The notes below the pieces were generated by a model, which searched no databases, was not told the DNA's origin, and worked only from the letters and a program-made list of their open reading frames with translations. The position numbers and the translations under genes were made by a program. Source: Primula veris (taxonomy: Eukaryota > Streptophyta > Magnoliopsida > Ericales > Primulaceae). From it: 64,000 nt of DNA. Numbering within the stretch: position 1 is the stretch's first letter; the number at the start of each line of letters is the position of its first letter. The stretch lies in NCBI GenBank assembly GCA_963682055.1, contig OY821748.1, positions 32,471,661 to 32,535,660 on the forward strand, written 5' to 3'. Positions 12,185 through 24,726 of the stretch are shown here, piece by piece.

Positions 12185-12590
12185 TAGTAACAGTTTATAA
12201 ACAAACTGTGTTGCTAAAATTTAGCCACAAACATTTTACCAACATAAATCAAAAAAAATTTACGATGTTAAACGAAATTTTTATGGTAGGGAAAAATGTT
12301 CTTGCTTCAACATTGGAGAGCGAATCTTTTTAAAAACAAAATATAAAACAATTTAGAGAAATCATTTAATATCCTCTTATACATCCGGCTGTATTTGTTG
12401 CACCTGACTCAATTTAGCCAAGGAGTTCGGAAAAGTAAACTTTCTTAAGAAAAAATAAAATGTGAGGAAAAATATAATACACTCAATAGTCAAAAGTAAA
12501 AAGAAACCATCTTATTCCACAACTTATATTTATAATTATGCAGCGCATATATAAATAATTACGAGTAAACTCGTTCAAACGCTTAATATG

Positions 12591-12784
12591 CACTAAAAAA
12601 AATATCAAAATAGTGACATAAATAGTGAAAGTTTTTTTTTTACCAGCTTATTATAGTTACTACGACTTTTGTGACAGTTTATGATAATTTTTTGAAATAG
12701 TGACAGTTTTGTGTTAATTTTTTTAAGATAGATACAGGTTTGTCACATTTATTACCATCACTAAATCAATATTATTTTGTAATG
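12591..12784. mobile_element. Small CACTA-like element
   Basis: It starts CACTAAAAAAAATAT and ends ATTATTTTGTAATG, and holds several TAGTGACAG-type subterminal repeats. The ends resemble those of the insert at 14116. A clear 3-bp target duplication was not found. Confidence 0.4.
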
Positions 12785-13650
12785 ACGACTCCAACTGTTT
12801 TTTCCCATCGAGCAAGAGAAATATATGATTGAAATTATTGAGTTTCATGTGACAAGTGACATTAACAGGCCGAGTGTAGAAATTTCTGTGATGGCGGCCG
12901 TGTTCATTGTAAACATTTATATCACATCCCGTTTTTGTTATTTGGCCCCGTCTGTTTGTTTTTTGTTTCTTGCATTGTTTTCCGCTTTCGTTTAGTAGAC
13001 CTGCAACAAAAAAGAAAAAGGTCAAAAATTTCAACAAAATTAAAGGTCGTTTCGGTTTAGGATTTAGTAGAAATATCCTAGTGAGTTGGTGTTAGGTTTT
13101 TACCTGTGTCAATATAACAAATGTGAACCAACTTTGGTCCCAAATTATATTTGTCTTGGATATAGTATATGTAAACATCATTTATCTAAAAATGTGTGTG
13201 GTGAAATGTAAATAATAGAATGTAAAAGAAAAAATCTTCTAGTATGTGGATAAATTGTTTCATAAGATTCCAATCAAGGTTTACATTGTTTCTAGTTCTT
13301 CAAAATTTCAACTTTTGAAGTTTCCTTCATTTTCATACATGTTTTTGGCAAGTGGTCCAAACTCAATTCACAATTGTTATGAACTTATGACACCTTAGCA
13401 AATTAATTTAGTAGTTTTTTTCCCATAATGATTTCCAAGTATGCAGCCTCTAAATTAAACTTAGTCTTGTAGGTACTAGGCTCAACTCGCTCTAAAGATG
13501 GCTCCAACTACTATTTCCGCATCGAGCAAGAGAATATATGATTGAAATGTTGACATTCAGAAGCCGAGTGCAAAATTTTCTGGGGTGGAGGCCGTCATAC
13601 AAACCGCGGTTTTTCATTGTAAAACATGGCTATTTTATTTGAAAATATTA
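12785..13650. repeat. Duplicated block, copy 2 and start of a third copy
   Basis: 12785-12905 (GACTCCAACT..., TCGAGCAAGAGAA, GGCGGCCG) is repeated at 13498-13600 (GGCTCCAACTAC, TCGAGCAAGAGAA, GGAGGCCG), and 12925-13460 matches copy 1. The order A-B-C then A again points to a tandem duplication of about 700 bp without inserts. Nothing coding is conserved. Confidence 0.75.
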
Positions 13651-14115
13651 TTTATGTAAAAATAAATGACACTCTACAACGGAACAAGAATAGCCCATTT
13701 TATATGTCTCTAATTTAAAGAACATAATTTGTATTCACTTGGTAGTTAGTACTGGAATTATTGTTTTCCTTCTATAATGGCTACAATAAAATTGTCGTGA
13801 GTGTAAAATTTAGATGATATAATTCAGAAAAATACACTTTAAATTAATAAAAATAATAGAGTAGGGGAAGATGGGCAAAAGTGTGGAGTCCACAATAATA
13901 ATTGAATGGTCTATAGGGATTCACAATTGTTGTTGCCCCCACCAACCTACTCAATTTGGCAAATAGACCAAAAGAGGAAATTTTTGATACAAAATGACTA
14001 GCTTTTTTGTTTCAAAAAGTCAAATTAAAATTATTGGACTCCATTATTTTTCCAGAATTTCAATTTGTCCAAGAATTATTTTCCCACTAGTTTATCTTTC
14101 TCCGTCACAATCACA

Positions 14116-14317
14116 CACTACAAAATAATGTTTGATTTACTGAGAGTCAAAAATTCTCACAAGTCTGTTACAAATTGACTAAACTGTCACAAAACCGTCA
14201 CAAATTGACTAAATTATCACAAAGCCGTCACTAATAAGCTCGTAACAAAAAATACCGTTACTAATTCCGTCGCTATTTTAATACCGTCGCTATTTAGTTT
14301 TTTATTTTTTTGTAGCG
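14116..14317. mobile_element. Small CACTA-like element
   Basis: It starts CACTACAAAATAATG and ends TTTTTTGTAGCG, near-complementary ends typical of CACTA (En/Spm-like) transposons, with the subterminal unit GTCACAAATTGACTAAA repeated and TACCGT(C/T)-type repeats near the other end. About 200 bp, no transposase. The 3-bp flanks (ACA and AGA) do not match exactly. Confidence 0.55.
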
Positions 14318-14628
14318 AGAGTTTATTAGTTTTTAGATAATGTTATAAGAAAAGAATCTAAGCAAGTTTTACAAAATGAAAATGGACGTTTTAAAAGATA
14401 TTTGTTCTTCAGTTCTTATAAGGCCAAAAAATGAAGATAATCGTACTTACGAAAATAGCCGATATATATATATTTAGGTTCTAAATCCGCACAAACCAAG
14501 ATTTATGAAATACAACTTTCATATGCATTTTCCCTTAAACTTGAAATACTTGATCCTTCAAAACGAAAAGCTATTTGTTAAACTAAATATCCAGCAGTAA
14601 TTATGCAATATTTATTCAAACTTGTATA

Positions 14629-15360
14629 CAGTAAAACATCTCTACAGTCGTATTGTAGGGACCACGAAAAAAATATTACTATAGTGAGTTTATTCCTATA
14701 TATAATTTACATATTAAAAAAATAAAAAATATATGTATTTACATAATATTAGATACATTATAAGTTAAAACAAACAAATGAATCTATCAAAAGTTTAGTT
14801 AAACAAATACATGTATTCTGAAAACAAATACATGTATTTTGAAATTTGTAAAGTCAAATACAATCTTTCATATATACCTTCTTTACATATATAAATACTA
14901 AGTATATTAAAGTAAACATATCAATCACTTTGAGTTATACTTCTTCTAATTTTTAGCAACAATGACACCAAAGGTTGAGAAAATAACCCAAATCACTGAA
15001 AAAATTCGCGTCGAGTTGTGCAAAATGAAAGAATCCAACCCCGATTCATGTCAAGAAGCTTTTAAAATGCTTGACAAGTTAGAAATGTTTTGGCTTCAAC
15101 AAGATGGTATCCATGTCGACGAGCTAGTATTGACTCGTAAGTTAAAAGATGCGGTAGCAACACAAAAAATTAAGTCATCATCGCAAACAACCTTACATAT
15201 GTATTTTACATCATCATAAATTTATTGTAACTAGATATATATATTTTTATAATGAAATGTATTTTATTCCTATAAGAAGGTGAATTTATAACTAACGAGA
15301 CCATAAAAAACTACAAAATATAACCACAGAGAGTTTATTCCTATTTTGAATTGGTCCGAA
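14629..15360 (+). mobile_element. Internally deleted pogo-like (Lemi1/Emigrant-type) transposon
   Basis: The left end reads TA then CAGTAAAACATCTCTAC with TGTAGGGACCACGAAAAAAA after it, very like the ends of plant pogo elements (CAGTAAAACCTCTATAA, GGGACC). It encloses the short ORF at 14962. A similar stretch near 15300-15350 (GAGACCATAAAAAACTAC, GAGTTTATTCCTAT) is in direct, not inverted, orientation, so the right end is uncertain. Confidence 0.45.
14962..15219 (+). pseudogene. C-terminal remnant of a probable pogo/CENP-B-like transposase
   Basis: An 85-residue ORF preceded by TTTTTAGCAAC, which could be an intron acceptor. It reads as a charged helix region (KITQITEKIRVELCKMKE, AFKMLDKLEMFWLQQDG) and ends in a TTLHMYF motif, as seen at the C-termini of plant Tigger/pogo-type transposases. 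The DDE core and CENP-B helix-turn-helix are absent. The assignment rests on its place inside a pogo-like end and on the tail; it could also be an unrelated short protein. Confidence 0.4.
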
Positions 15361-16230
15361 TCGAAATCGGGAGGTCACTGACACTATATTGTGCTTTAGA
15401 AGGGAAAAAAATACTATCAAAAGAAGTAAAGTAGCTCAAATATTTGTTTATTTTCAGACAGTACTAAATACTAATGGTCTCCAAAGTATTGATCAAATTT
15501 TTATTTAGTCCTCATACTTCTGAAAGGAACAGATTTAGTTTCTAAGTTTCTAATAAAAGGCATTTTGGTGGTCCCAAATTTCAGTAGAGGCTGATTGATT
15601 TGTTGAATTTCACTGTATTTTAAATTTTTGGAGTTTGATTATCATGTTTAAAGTATGATTGAGTAACAACTTAAAATTGTAAAACACTAATTACCTTTAA
15701 AATAAATAAAAACAAAGAAGATGTTATGACTTTTACTACCTTCATTAAAGTTAAGTCATTCTTAATTTTTTTAAATCCCGACTCACCAATATATTTTACA
15801 ACGGTCTTCTCCAAAGAATGCCTCCAGTGTATCGTTTAAACATTAAATTACTTTCCTAATTCAAGTTACATTTAATGCAAATATCATTGCATCTATAGCA
15901 TAATATTATTGCAGTTATAACATAACATTATTGTATTATCAATTTTATGCATTTAGTATACCCAACTTATGAAATTTTTATAAATGAATTACTGTATAAA
16001 ACTAAGTGTAACAAATAACATACATGCTTAAGAAATTTTAACTTTTCCCATTTCACAATAAATGGTACACATATATAGTTGACAAAATTATAGAAACTTA
16101 ATAAATTTTGGCTTGAAACTTTATTCCGTGTATATGGAAGATCATTTTCACGACTAATACTATGTGCAAGTTATGTGTATGATATTAAATATGTGATCAA
16201 TCAATAATTGAGAAAAATGGAAACCAAGTA

Positions 16231-16501
16231 TTCCATCTGTCCCTAAATAAGTATCATACTTAAAAAATTGTAATAGTTAAGGATTTAAAACAATTTCACT
16301 TAGAATTCAATAAAAAAAAGTATCAAAAAATCAAACAAAAACTATTTTTTAATTAATTTATGATGCTACAAGTGTAAATTTGATATGATTTAACCACAAA
16401 AAATGGATATTTTAGAAAAATAAAAATTACTAAAAAAATCAAAATAGACACTATTGGGATGTAAAAAAAAAAAAAACAGGATAATAATTTGAGGACGGAG
16501 A
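16231..16501. mobile_element. Stowaway-like MITE
   Basis: Ends are TTCCATCTGTCCCTAAATAA and, inverted on the right, TCTCCGTCCTCAAATTATTA. TA flanks lie at 16229-16230 and 16502-16503. 271 bp, AT-rich and diverged. The rest of 15361-16800 shows no gene. Confidence 0.75.
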
Positions 16502-16799
16502 TATTAGTATTTAGTTGAAACTTTGAAGGACTTGTTTATGAAATTAACCACAAGTTAAAAATGACCAAATAGCAAAAAACTTTATATTAATAAAATGAAA
16601 CAAAAGTGAAGAAATGAACCAATTGGGCTCAAGCTTTGTAAAATCTAAGAATGAAAGTTTATTAGCACAAAACACAAAAACATAAATCTTTCTATCACTC
16701 ATAAAATCTAGCACAAACTTTTAAATACTTTTCCCTACCTTTTGGGTGTATGAGTATCTTTTTTTTCTGAACTTTCAAAGCTATTTTTGCTTCTAAAAA

Positions 16800-17135
16800 T
16801 GAGAATCTGAAGTGGGTTTCACCTGATTAATATAAAAAGGTTCATTCTTTTCTACTTAATTTTAGGCTTTTTAGCTACTATTGATGGATTTGAAGTTGGT
16901 TTCATTTTATACAGTAAATTGTAAATAATTGTTCTTTTTGCTTAGTTTTTACCAGTTATTGATGTTATTTATAGTGGGTTTAGCTGAATGGGAATAAAAA
17001 AGCAATTTTTTTTTATTCAGTTTTAGGTACTAATGACAGATTTGAAGTGGGTTTCTGCAAATTGGTTCTAAGATATCATCTTTTTACTTAATCTTAGCTG
17101 ATATTGAAAATTTTGAAGTGGGTTTCGGTTACTTT
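16800..17135 (+). repeat. Five degenerate repeats built on TTTGAAGTGGGTTTC, upstream of the DUF3755 gene
   Basis: The motif GAAGTGGGTTTC or close variants occurs about 16808, 16886, 16974, 17041 and 17116, spaced 65 to 90 bases, with T-rich tracts between. It lies in the likely leader or leader intron: TTTTGGCAG at 17336-17344 could be the acceptor of a 5'UTR intron before the ATG at 17431. Confidence 0.55.
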
Positions 17136-17430
17136 TATCGGTTCTTAAGTTTTTCCACAATTTACTTGCATCTGTTTATTTTGCTGAGTTGGGTTTTTCG
17201 ATATAAGTGGGTAAAAAACGAGCGGTTTTTTGCCTTAGGCATATAAATTCTGCGGTTTTAAGGTTTTTGGAAACTTGATCAGTGTTGTGCTGTCGTAAAT
17301 TTCATCCGAAATATAAAATAAATAATCAGGGATTATTTTGGCAGGTTAATTTCAAGAAAACTGTTTATCATGCTCTCGGTGGTTATATGATAATTTTATC
17401 AGATAGTAAAAGATAAAATTTGATTTAGTA

Positions 17431-20400
17431 ATGGCAGCCGAGTCGAACACTAGTTATCGCTACGAAGGCAGTTTCAGGCCTTCTATGGGTCAAAACGAAA
17501 TATCTTTCCAGTCGGGGGGAGTAAATAGGGTGTCCGGCGATAGGATGCAGATAAACAGTTATTGTGGGGTAAACAATTATAATACAAGCATGGCGTTTCC
17601 GGGAAATTTGAATATTATAAGCAGTAATCAGATGATACCTCAAATTGGGAATTCGCTTCTTGTCGAGTCAGTGCCTGGGCTTAAGCATGGGATGGCTGTG
17701 GAATGGTCGGGTGAAGAGCAATATACATTGGAAGAAGGGCTTAGAATGTAGGTTTGTTCTTTTATATATACGTAATTTGTTTTAAGGTGATTTAGTTTTA
17801 ATATGTGATAGTTGGCATACATTAATGTCATTACGTTCTGAAATAGTAAATTCTATCTTCTTGCTACTCTGTGCGATAGCTAAATAGTTCACTGGCACGT
17901 ACTGAGGTATTTCTTGTTTGTATTTAACTTGTCTGATGAAGCTAGATTTCTTTCGGAATGTGTAGTGAAGTGTTAGATCATCGTCTTAAAGACTAAAACT
18001 GAGAAATATGTACAGTAGCGAATTTTAATGAAACTAATGTTTTTGTAAATCGTGGCCTCACTTTATCCTTTTACTAGAGCAAATAGTCACTGAACCAAAT
18101 TACTAACTCGCAAGATTTTCAATTTGCGCAAGTCCTTGGGAATTGAGGGCAGTCGTTTTTCCAGTAGTGTTTACTTTATAGCATATTAAAATGTGACTTT
18201 CCTTTTTCACCCCACAACTAGTAACATAAAGAAGGAAGATAGATACTCTGCATTTTGAAGTTTTGTTTACAGTCTGATTTAGTTGCTGTGTTTCTTAATT
18301 TTCATCATCTAAAAGTAGAGAGAAGAATCTATCTTCTTTTGAAACTGAAAAGTATCTATTATCCCTGATGAATTATTAATGCATTTATGCTTCAGTAATT
18401 CGTCACCCCTTCTTATGCTTTAACAGATTTAAGAATTAAAACAAAAATTATTACGTCGCATTATGTTTTTTTTTTTAAGCCAATACCTTTGTCAGTAAAC
18501 GAAAATTGTAATGTTTAGTTAACATAGGAAGGAAGACAGTAATAACGAATTTTTAATCTTTGTGTCTTGCTTTGGTTACCAATTTTTCTTACCAGGAAAT
18601 TGATTGTTGTGGTTTTAAAGAGTCGCCATGTTGTTATGAAGAAACGTTGTCTGATGATACCTACTTCTTATTTTCAATTTGACAGACGCCGTAATTATAT
18701 CTACTTATCAAAAACTTGCAAATGCGGTTTAGGTTTTTTCAGTTGTTTCAAAATCTTAGACCCTATGCATTTCATCAGTTACATAGTGCTAGTTAATTTT
18801 AGTTGTTTCTGAATAAGTTCATCCGACCGCTTCTTCTGTTCCAATTTTGTTTTGTCCTTATTAAGATATAATGTGTCAACTTTTGTTAAATGGATTTGTA
18901 GGTATGAAAATTTACCAAGTATAATGAAGTATGTCAAGATTGCAGCAATGCTGAATGATAAAACTGTACGTGACGTTGCTCTGAGGTGTAGGTGGTTGAC
19001 GGTAAGCTGCTTAATCACTAAATTAGTATAATATCTACAAACTAATTCTATTTAATTGGCTGGAGTTAGATGTTAGGTTGGAGATATTGTTTCTACCTGA
19101 TGCTCTTTTATTTTACTAGAGACTTATCATGAAGGAAAGATTTTTGACAAAAATGTACATTGATAGATCAAATATTTTGTTGAGTTGTCAAATGTATCTT
19201 TAATAACCATTAACATAGTTATTGCTGTTTTTTAAACAACCAAGGGTGTTTAGTTTTTTTGCTAACACGGCAAGCAAGGAGATCTACAATTGGTGTTTTT
19301 ATATATGATAGAAAAAAACCTTTCTTGCCCGGTACAATTGGTGTTGATCTACAGTTGCCTTTCTTGGTTTACTACACATGCATGATAGAAAAAATTATCT
19401 GCCCGGTACAAGAAAGTGTTTTTTCCTTTTGTAGCAAAACAAACATGCAGACAAAACCCTGAACAAACTTTAGTTACAGTTTTGTATCTGTCTATTGGAA
19501 AAATTACCACTTTGTTTCACAATCAATAAGAAACTGCCACCACATTTGTTTAGCTTTTCGTCTGTACGTTGTATGTCTGCTTAAATTCACTCAACATACA
19601 TGTCAAAAAGTAAACCTATCACCCGATTCACAGTTTTTTTTTGTAAATGGGGTTAATTAGGCCACCTCTCTGATACCCCTTTCTATGATTTGTTAGAGCA
19701 AACGAAGAAAGCCAGAGGACCATAATTTATTCAAGAAAGGAAAAGATAAGAAGGTATAACTGTATAAATGCTAGTTAGTACTTCTTTTCTTTTCTCGTTC
19801 GGTTTGTCAGAACTCAGAACATTATTTCTCTCCTCTAGTGCTAAATCAGTAGGTGCAATAATTATGGATTTTCTTGTTTCAACATATGAAACAATGTGAA
19901 ACTACCATTTATTTGTAAAAAAAAAATTAAAACAATGTGAAGCTGACTTGAAATTTGTAAACAATGTGAAGCTGTGTTGAACATTTTTAATTTGAACAAT
20001 GGGAAGCTGACTTGAAATAATTTGTAAAAAATTATACTTATTGGATAGTTTCCATTTCTCAACTAGAGCTGCCGAGATATCACAAATCTTCTTTTCTGGG
20101 ATCCAGCTGAAGCCTTATTAAGAATATTCTTGATTTTTGAGATGCATGTTCTAAGAAGTGTGTTTTTCCAGGACAAATCGGCGGGGTCATCGTCAAAGAT
20201 AAATAAGTCTTCGGTCTCGCCTTTGAATATGGCTCCACATTCATTGTTTATGAACCATTTTAGTCGTAGTGAAAGTATACCTTTTGAAGGTTGGTAATTC
20301 ACATTTCCGTGCAAACTCTGAGCTACTTGATCTTATAAATTTCTGTTTTAGACATCATGTTAATGTTCTATTCTTTTTGTTCTTGCAATTCCGTTTACTC

Positions 20401-22134
20401 TTTTCTCCCCTGTTCTATACTTTACCACCTTCTACCAATGAATTGAAGTTAAGGACTTATCCACTCACAACTTCGAATAAAACTAAGAATGGAATGGGAA
20501 ATGATACGGTTTCAAAAACTTCCATGCATTGTATTAAAGTAGTAATGACAGCTTAGATAACAGAGACATGTATGCATATGATCGGAGTTTAAGAATATAA
20601 TCTATCTTCCAAATGTTCAAAAACGGATAGCTACAACAATGTATTTCAAAAACTAGAAATGTATTTACTTAATTCTGGTATTTTGGACTTGCATTTGGTA
20701 GCTGTTGTCAGGTGTTATGTTGGTTATATTTTGAAGAAATTTTTTTAAGCCTTTTGTTTATGGATCGGGGATAGAAGCTATAACCTTGGATGCAGTGCAA
20801 GGAACAAATTTTAAATAATAATTTTCTAGATTATACCACTAGGGAAAATAATTTGTTTCTGTTTTGCCGACTTTCTTGCTTTCTACCAATTAGAAATAAT
20901 GAAAGTTAAGGACTTATTCGATAAAGTAAGTTTCGTGCCTGCTAGATTACTTACCAAAAAATGATTAAATTTTCAGGGGCAATCCCCTCTAAGCAAGGGG
21001 TAACATTTCTAGTGCAATTGTTTTTAAACAGTTAACTTCGGTGATGAATTTCAAAAGCTAATAAAATTTTCCCTTAAATGGTTTGTTTGTTGTAATTTGA
21101 AGTGCTTTCTAAGCCTTTTGTTTGGGAACCGGGATTAGTAATAATAACCATGGCTTTAATGCAACGAGAAAATGTTTTCATGTGAAATTTCTGGCTTTTA
21201 CCCTGATACAGGATTTTTCTTTGTTTTCTTGGCCAGTAGGCAGTAGCACATAGAATTGTTACAAGGTCAAGTAATGAAAATAAAAAACCTATCCATCCAC
21301 AAGTATTTCCTCTTATGAAACTTCTCTTTTCCTTTACTATTTATCTGACAAATCGTTGCACTAAATACAATGTGAAAGTATGAAGGTGACATTAGATCTC
21401 CTTTCAGTTACGTTAGAACATAATAGAAATGGGGATGTGAAACAGTTCTATTAATCCCAAAAGTCCCTTTATTCTATAGCTTATGTAATTATTCTTGAAG
21501 CTGTGCCCTGTTTTTAAATATTAAAATTCGTCGTCTTTGCATATTAATACTGCTTTTTTCATCGACAGCATTTAGTGGCCCAACAAGGCATTTGTTAGAG
21601 CAAAACAATAAGGTTCTGGCTCAAATTTCTGCGAACCTCTCTATGTTTAAGGTGAATATTGATGCTGTTACAATCTCCTTCAACGGATCTTTAATTCTGC
21701 ATATCTGCTAATATTTCAATTTGGCAGTTACAGGAGAATGCCGAATTATTTTTTCAAACAAGAAACAACCTAGAGATTGTTCTCAGCAAGTATGTGAACA
21801 TCGATTAATATGACATGCACTGTCTCATTCTGATTTTTTCCTATCTTCACTAAAAGTAGACCCTGTGAAAATAATATATCTATGTATTTATGCAGTATGA
21901 GAGAGATGCCTGGTACGATGAGCAAGATGCCACCTCTTCCTGTGGCCATAAACAATGCACTCACCAATAGTCTAATGCCCACTACGTCTCAGGTACTTTA
22001 AATTTATTTTCAAATTTCTATATCCAAAGTCCAAACACAGCATTAAGTTTTTCTTGAAACATATTTCTTTTTTGCAGGCAATGCTATTTGGTTCATCAAG
22101 TGGGATTCACCTAAAGCAGGAGCCAGGTTGTTGA
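17431..22134 (+). CDS. SANT/Myb-like DUF3755 protein, eight coding exons, 296 aa
   Basis: Exons: 17431-17747, 18902-19001, 19697-19753, 20172-20289, 21569-21651, 21728-21789, 21896-21992, 22078-22134. All have GT-AG junctions and keep frame (891 nt). The product matches the plant DUF3755 family (for example At3g07565), probably nuclear and DNA- or chromatin-associated; its exact role is not established. Visible parts: a low-complexity N-terminus (residues 1-85), a SANT/Myb-like region from about 88 to 145 (AVEWSGEEQYTLEEGL, IMKYVKIAAMLNDKTVRDVA, LRCRW) followed by the basic run SKRRKPED, a Ser/Asn-rich linker, and the conserved C-terminal DUF3755 block (GPTRHLLEQNN, ISANLSMFKLQENAELFFQT, MPPLPVAINNAL). 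The SANT helix is split by intron 1, whose donor lies in an ATG codon. The gene converges on the EFR3-like gene. Confidence 0.93.
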
Positions 22135-22923
22135 TGATAAATAATTGCGGTTGACTTCTAATTGGTCTAGTCTGTAACTGTAACTATATTTTGTATTCCA
22201 ATATTATGAAATTTTGATTAATTTAATCTCTGTTGAGATAGATTATCTACTGTCGTTAATCTAACCAACAGAATGCGAATTAAATGCTTTTTTAAATAAA
22301 GAAAAAAAAAACTTTTTGCACATTGTGTTGGTTCGATTAGCTACAGTATAATTCATTTATTTCAACAGAGACTAAATTGATTATTTTTTCATGATATCAG
22401 TTTGAAGAATGTCCCATTTACAAATTGCCTTTTGCAGAAGTAAGACTAAGAGGTAGGTCTTGATTAATAAGCTAAATATTGTTACATCGGTAAGTCAGTT
22501 TGTGTATAAATTTAGACACCATAATTTCATGACTGTACTTAATTGCTTGTGGATATAGCTATATTGGATCTTAATTACATATGAGATAGCTAATTCAGGC
22601 ATTTTGATCTCTCGAACTTCGATTTCGCACTAATTTAGCTGCTTAATTTGTAGGGTTCTGATCTCGTTATTATATCCAATGGTTCTTGCTATGGAAACAT
22701 TGATCTTTTTGAAAATCAATCCTAAAAGATGAGATTCTCAGAATTTCATTGTTTGTGTCCATCCTGTCTGTATGTTAAATGAGCAAATACTGTCCGACTA
22801 ATTTGACATCATTTTTATTTTATCTGACAATATTTTTTTTGAATTTGACAGTATTAATCAAATGAAAGAAACAATAAGAGATTTATCTTTTTGTTAGTTG
22901 CCCTTAAACAAAGAGGAAAAATG

Positions 22924-23322
22924 CTAAAATGGTACATAATCTATCAGTTTTTAGTGATTTGGTATCCAACCTAACACACTTTCTAATTTGGTTCTTAACC
23001 TATACGTTTCGCTCTAATTTGGTACTCAACCTAACACTTTTTCTAATTTGCTACTTAACCTATACGTTTCGCTCTAATTTGGTACCCAACCTATACGTAT
23101 ACAGTCCAATTAAGGCACTCAATCTGTCTTCGATCATCGGTTTTTAAGGCATAGGTTGTGTATCAAATTAGAAAATAATGTTAGCTTGGGGTACCAAATT
23201 AGAAAAAGTGTTATGTTGTGTACCAAATTAGAGCGAAATGTATAGGTTGGGTACCAATTTAGAAAGTGCGTTAGGTTGGGTATCAAATCACTAAAAGTTA
23301 ATAGGTTGGGTAATCATTTTAA
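22924..23322. mobile_element. Fold-back MITE made of repeated TTTGGTACCCAACCTA-type units
   Basis: The two halves are inverted copies over nearly their full length. Each arm is a run of about 25-45-bp units (CTAATTTGGTACCCAACCTA and variants). The centre lies near 23110-23130. The outer ends are TAAAATGGTAC and its inverse. A target duplication could not be fixed. The 72-aa ORF inside is only a by-product of the repeat. The element lies 0.8 kb beyond the DUF3755 stop. Confidence 0.75.
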
Positions 23323-23777
23323 TAATTTTATCTTAAAAAAAGAGTCACTTTGCTAAGGGTGTATTGTTTCACAAATGAAAAGTGGAACTCGGCTTGTTAG
23401 ACAAATTAACTTCTCTAGTATAAAGCGCAATTAGAACAAATATCCCTTTGCTCGGAATTTCGTGTTTTATAAATAATACTTAGAATTCTGTTCGATAGCA
23501 TCTTAATGTTTTTTATTTTTTTGTTAAGAAAAACCTTATAATTTTTCTTGATGAGTTAATGCATTTTCACTTTACCTACTGTCATACCAAAAATGACAAT
23601 CTTTCTTGAAAATATTATTAAATTTTGAGTGGGATAAAATAAACGATGCTTGGGAAACTCCAGCGAACTGTTAATAAGATTTACTTGCACTAATAAAAAG
23701 AGGGGGACTATAACAGTAGAACTCATGATTTCTCATTAAGCAATATTTGTTCAGACCCCGCCAAGGTTCCCACAAGT

Positions 23778-24394
23778 TAGGGCAGCAAACTAACCAAATG
23801 AAATGGGACAGTCTTTTCATATCTGTTTGTTAGTGGAGAATTTTGTTCACGTTCGGTTCATGTTTCACTGACGTGAACGAATATAAACTGAACGCTTAAC
23901 GAGCCAAACATGCTTCCGTTCACAAACTACTCGTCTAATCTCAAATTAGATGAAGTTATGAAATGTTCTTGTGTTTGCTCTATGTAGTTATAAATGGCAA
24001 AAATGTGTAATATTTACGCTATCAAAAAGATAGAAGAGTAAAGTCATGCAATTAGGGATAGTCAGTCAATCAAATGTGACACAATTTAAGAAACCAATAG
24101 CTTGAATGCTGTTCGATCTAAATTACTATTGAAACCATAACAACCCACTCATTATGAACTGAAAGTCACTCACATTGGACCTCGCTAGTAGAAAAGAAGA
24201 ATTAAGAAACTAAGATTTTGACGAAGCAGTCTTAACGAGCTGAACATAGCGTTGTTCAAGTTCGGATCGTTTACTAAATAGACATAAATTCGTGTTCATA
24301 TTCAGTTCGAGATATAAACAAATGAAGATGACCTAATCCATAAACAAGCCAAACACAAGTTTTTCGTCAACGGTTTGAATTATTTGCAACCCTA
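23778..24394. mobile_element. Probable hAT-like MITE
   Basis: The left end TAGGGCAGCAAACTAACC and the inverted right end TAGGGTTGCAAATAATTC resemble the TAGGG(C/T)TGCAAACGA-type ends common among plant hAT MITEs. The interior has inverted pieces of the type CGTTCACGTTCGGTTCATG. The 8-bp flanks match only partly. It fills most of the gap between the two convergent genes. Confidence 0.4.
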
Positions 24395-24726
24395 ACCCGC
24401 AGTAAAACGTGGTTAAACCGTCACATGAAACAAACAGAGAACAAAAAAAGAAAATAGAAACACAAGAATAAGAACTCTGTAATGATGTTATAGTTGTTTG
24501 AATATACAATTATGCACAGAAGGTAAAAGAAGTATACATAGGAAACCTATACACTCGCATCAGTCTATTCCTCCCCATTTTTCCTATTTAGTGAATAAAG
24601 AAGCTGGAGATAAAAATACGGCACAACAAAAGACACCTCATGATCCTAAATGCTTGATGGAAAAGAAAAAACAAATTGTGTATAACGTGTATACATTATA
24701 TATATATAATATATATAGAAATTTAA

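Noticed and set aside
22929..23147. 72-aa ORF with repeated Leu/Phe/Asn text
   Set aside because: It is a by-product of the repeat units in the fold-back element and has no codon or domain support.
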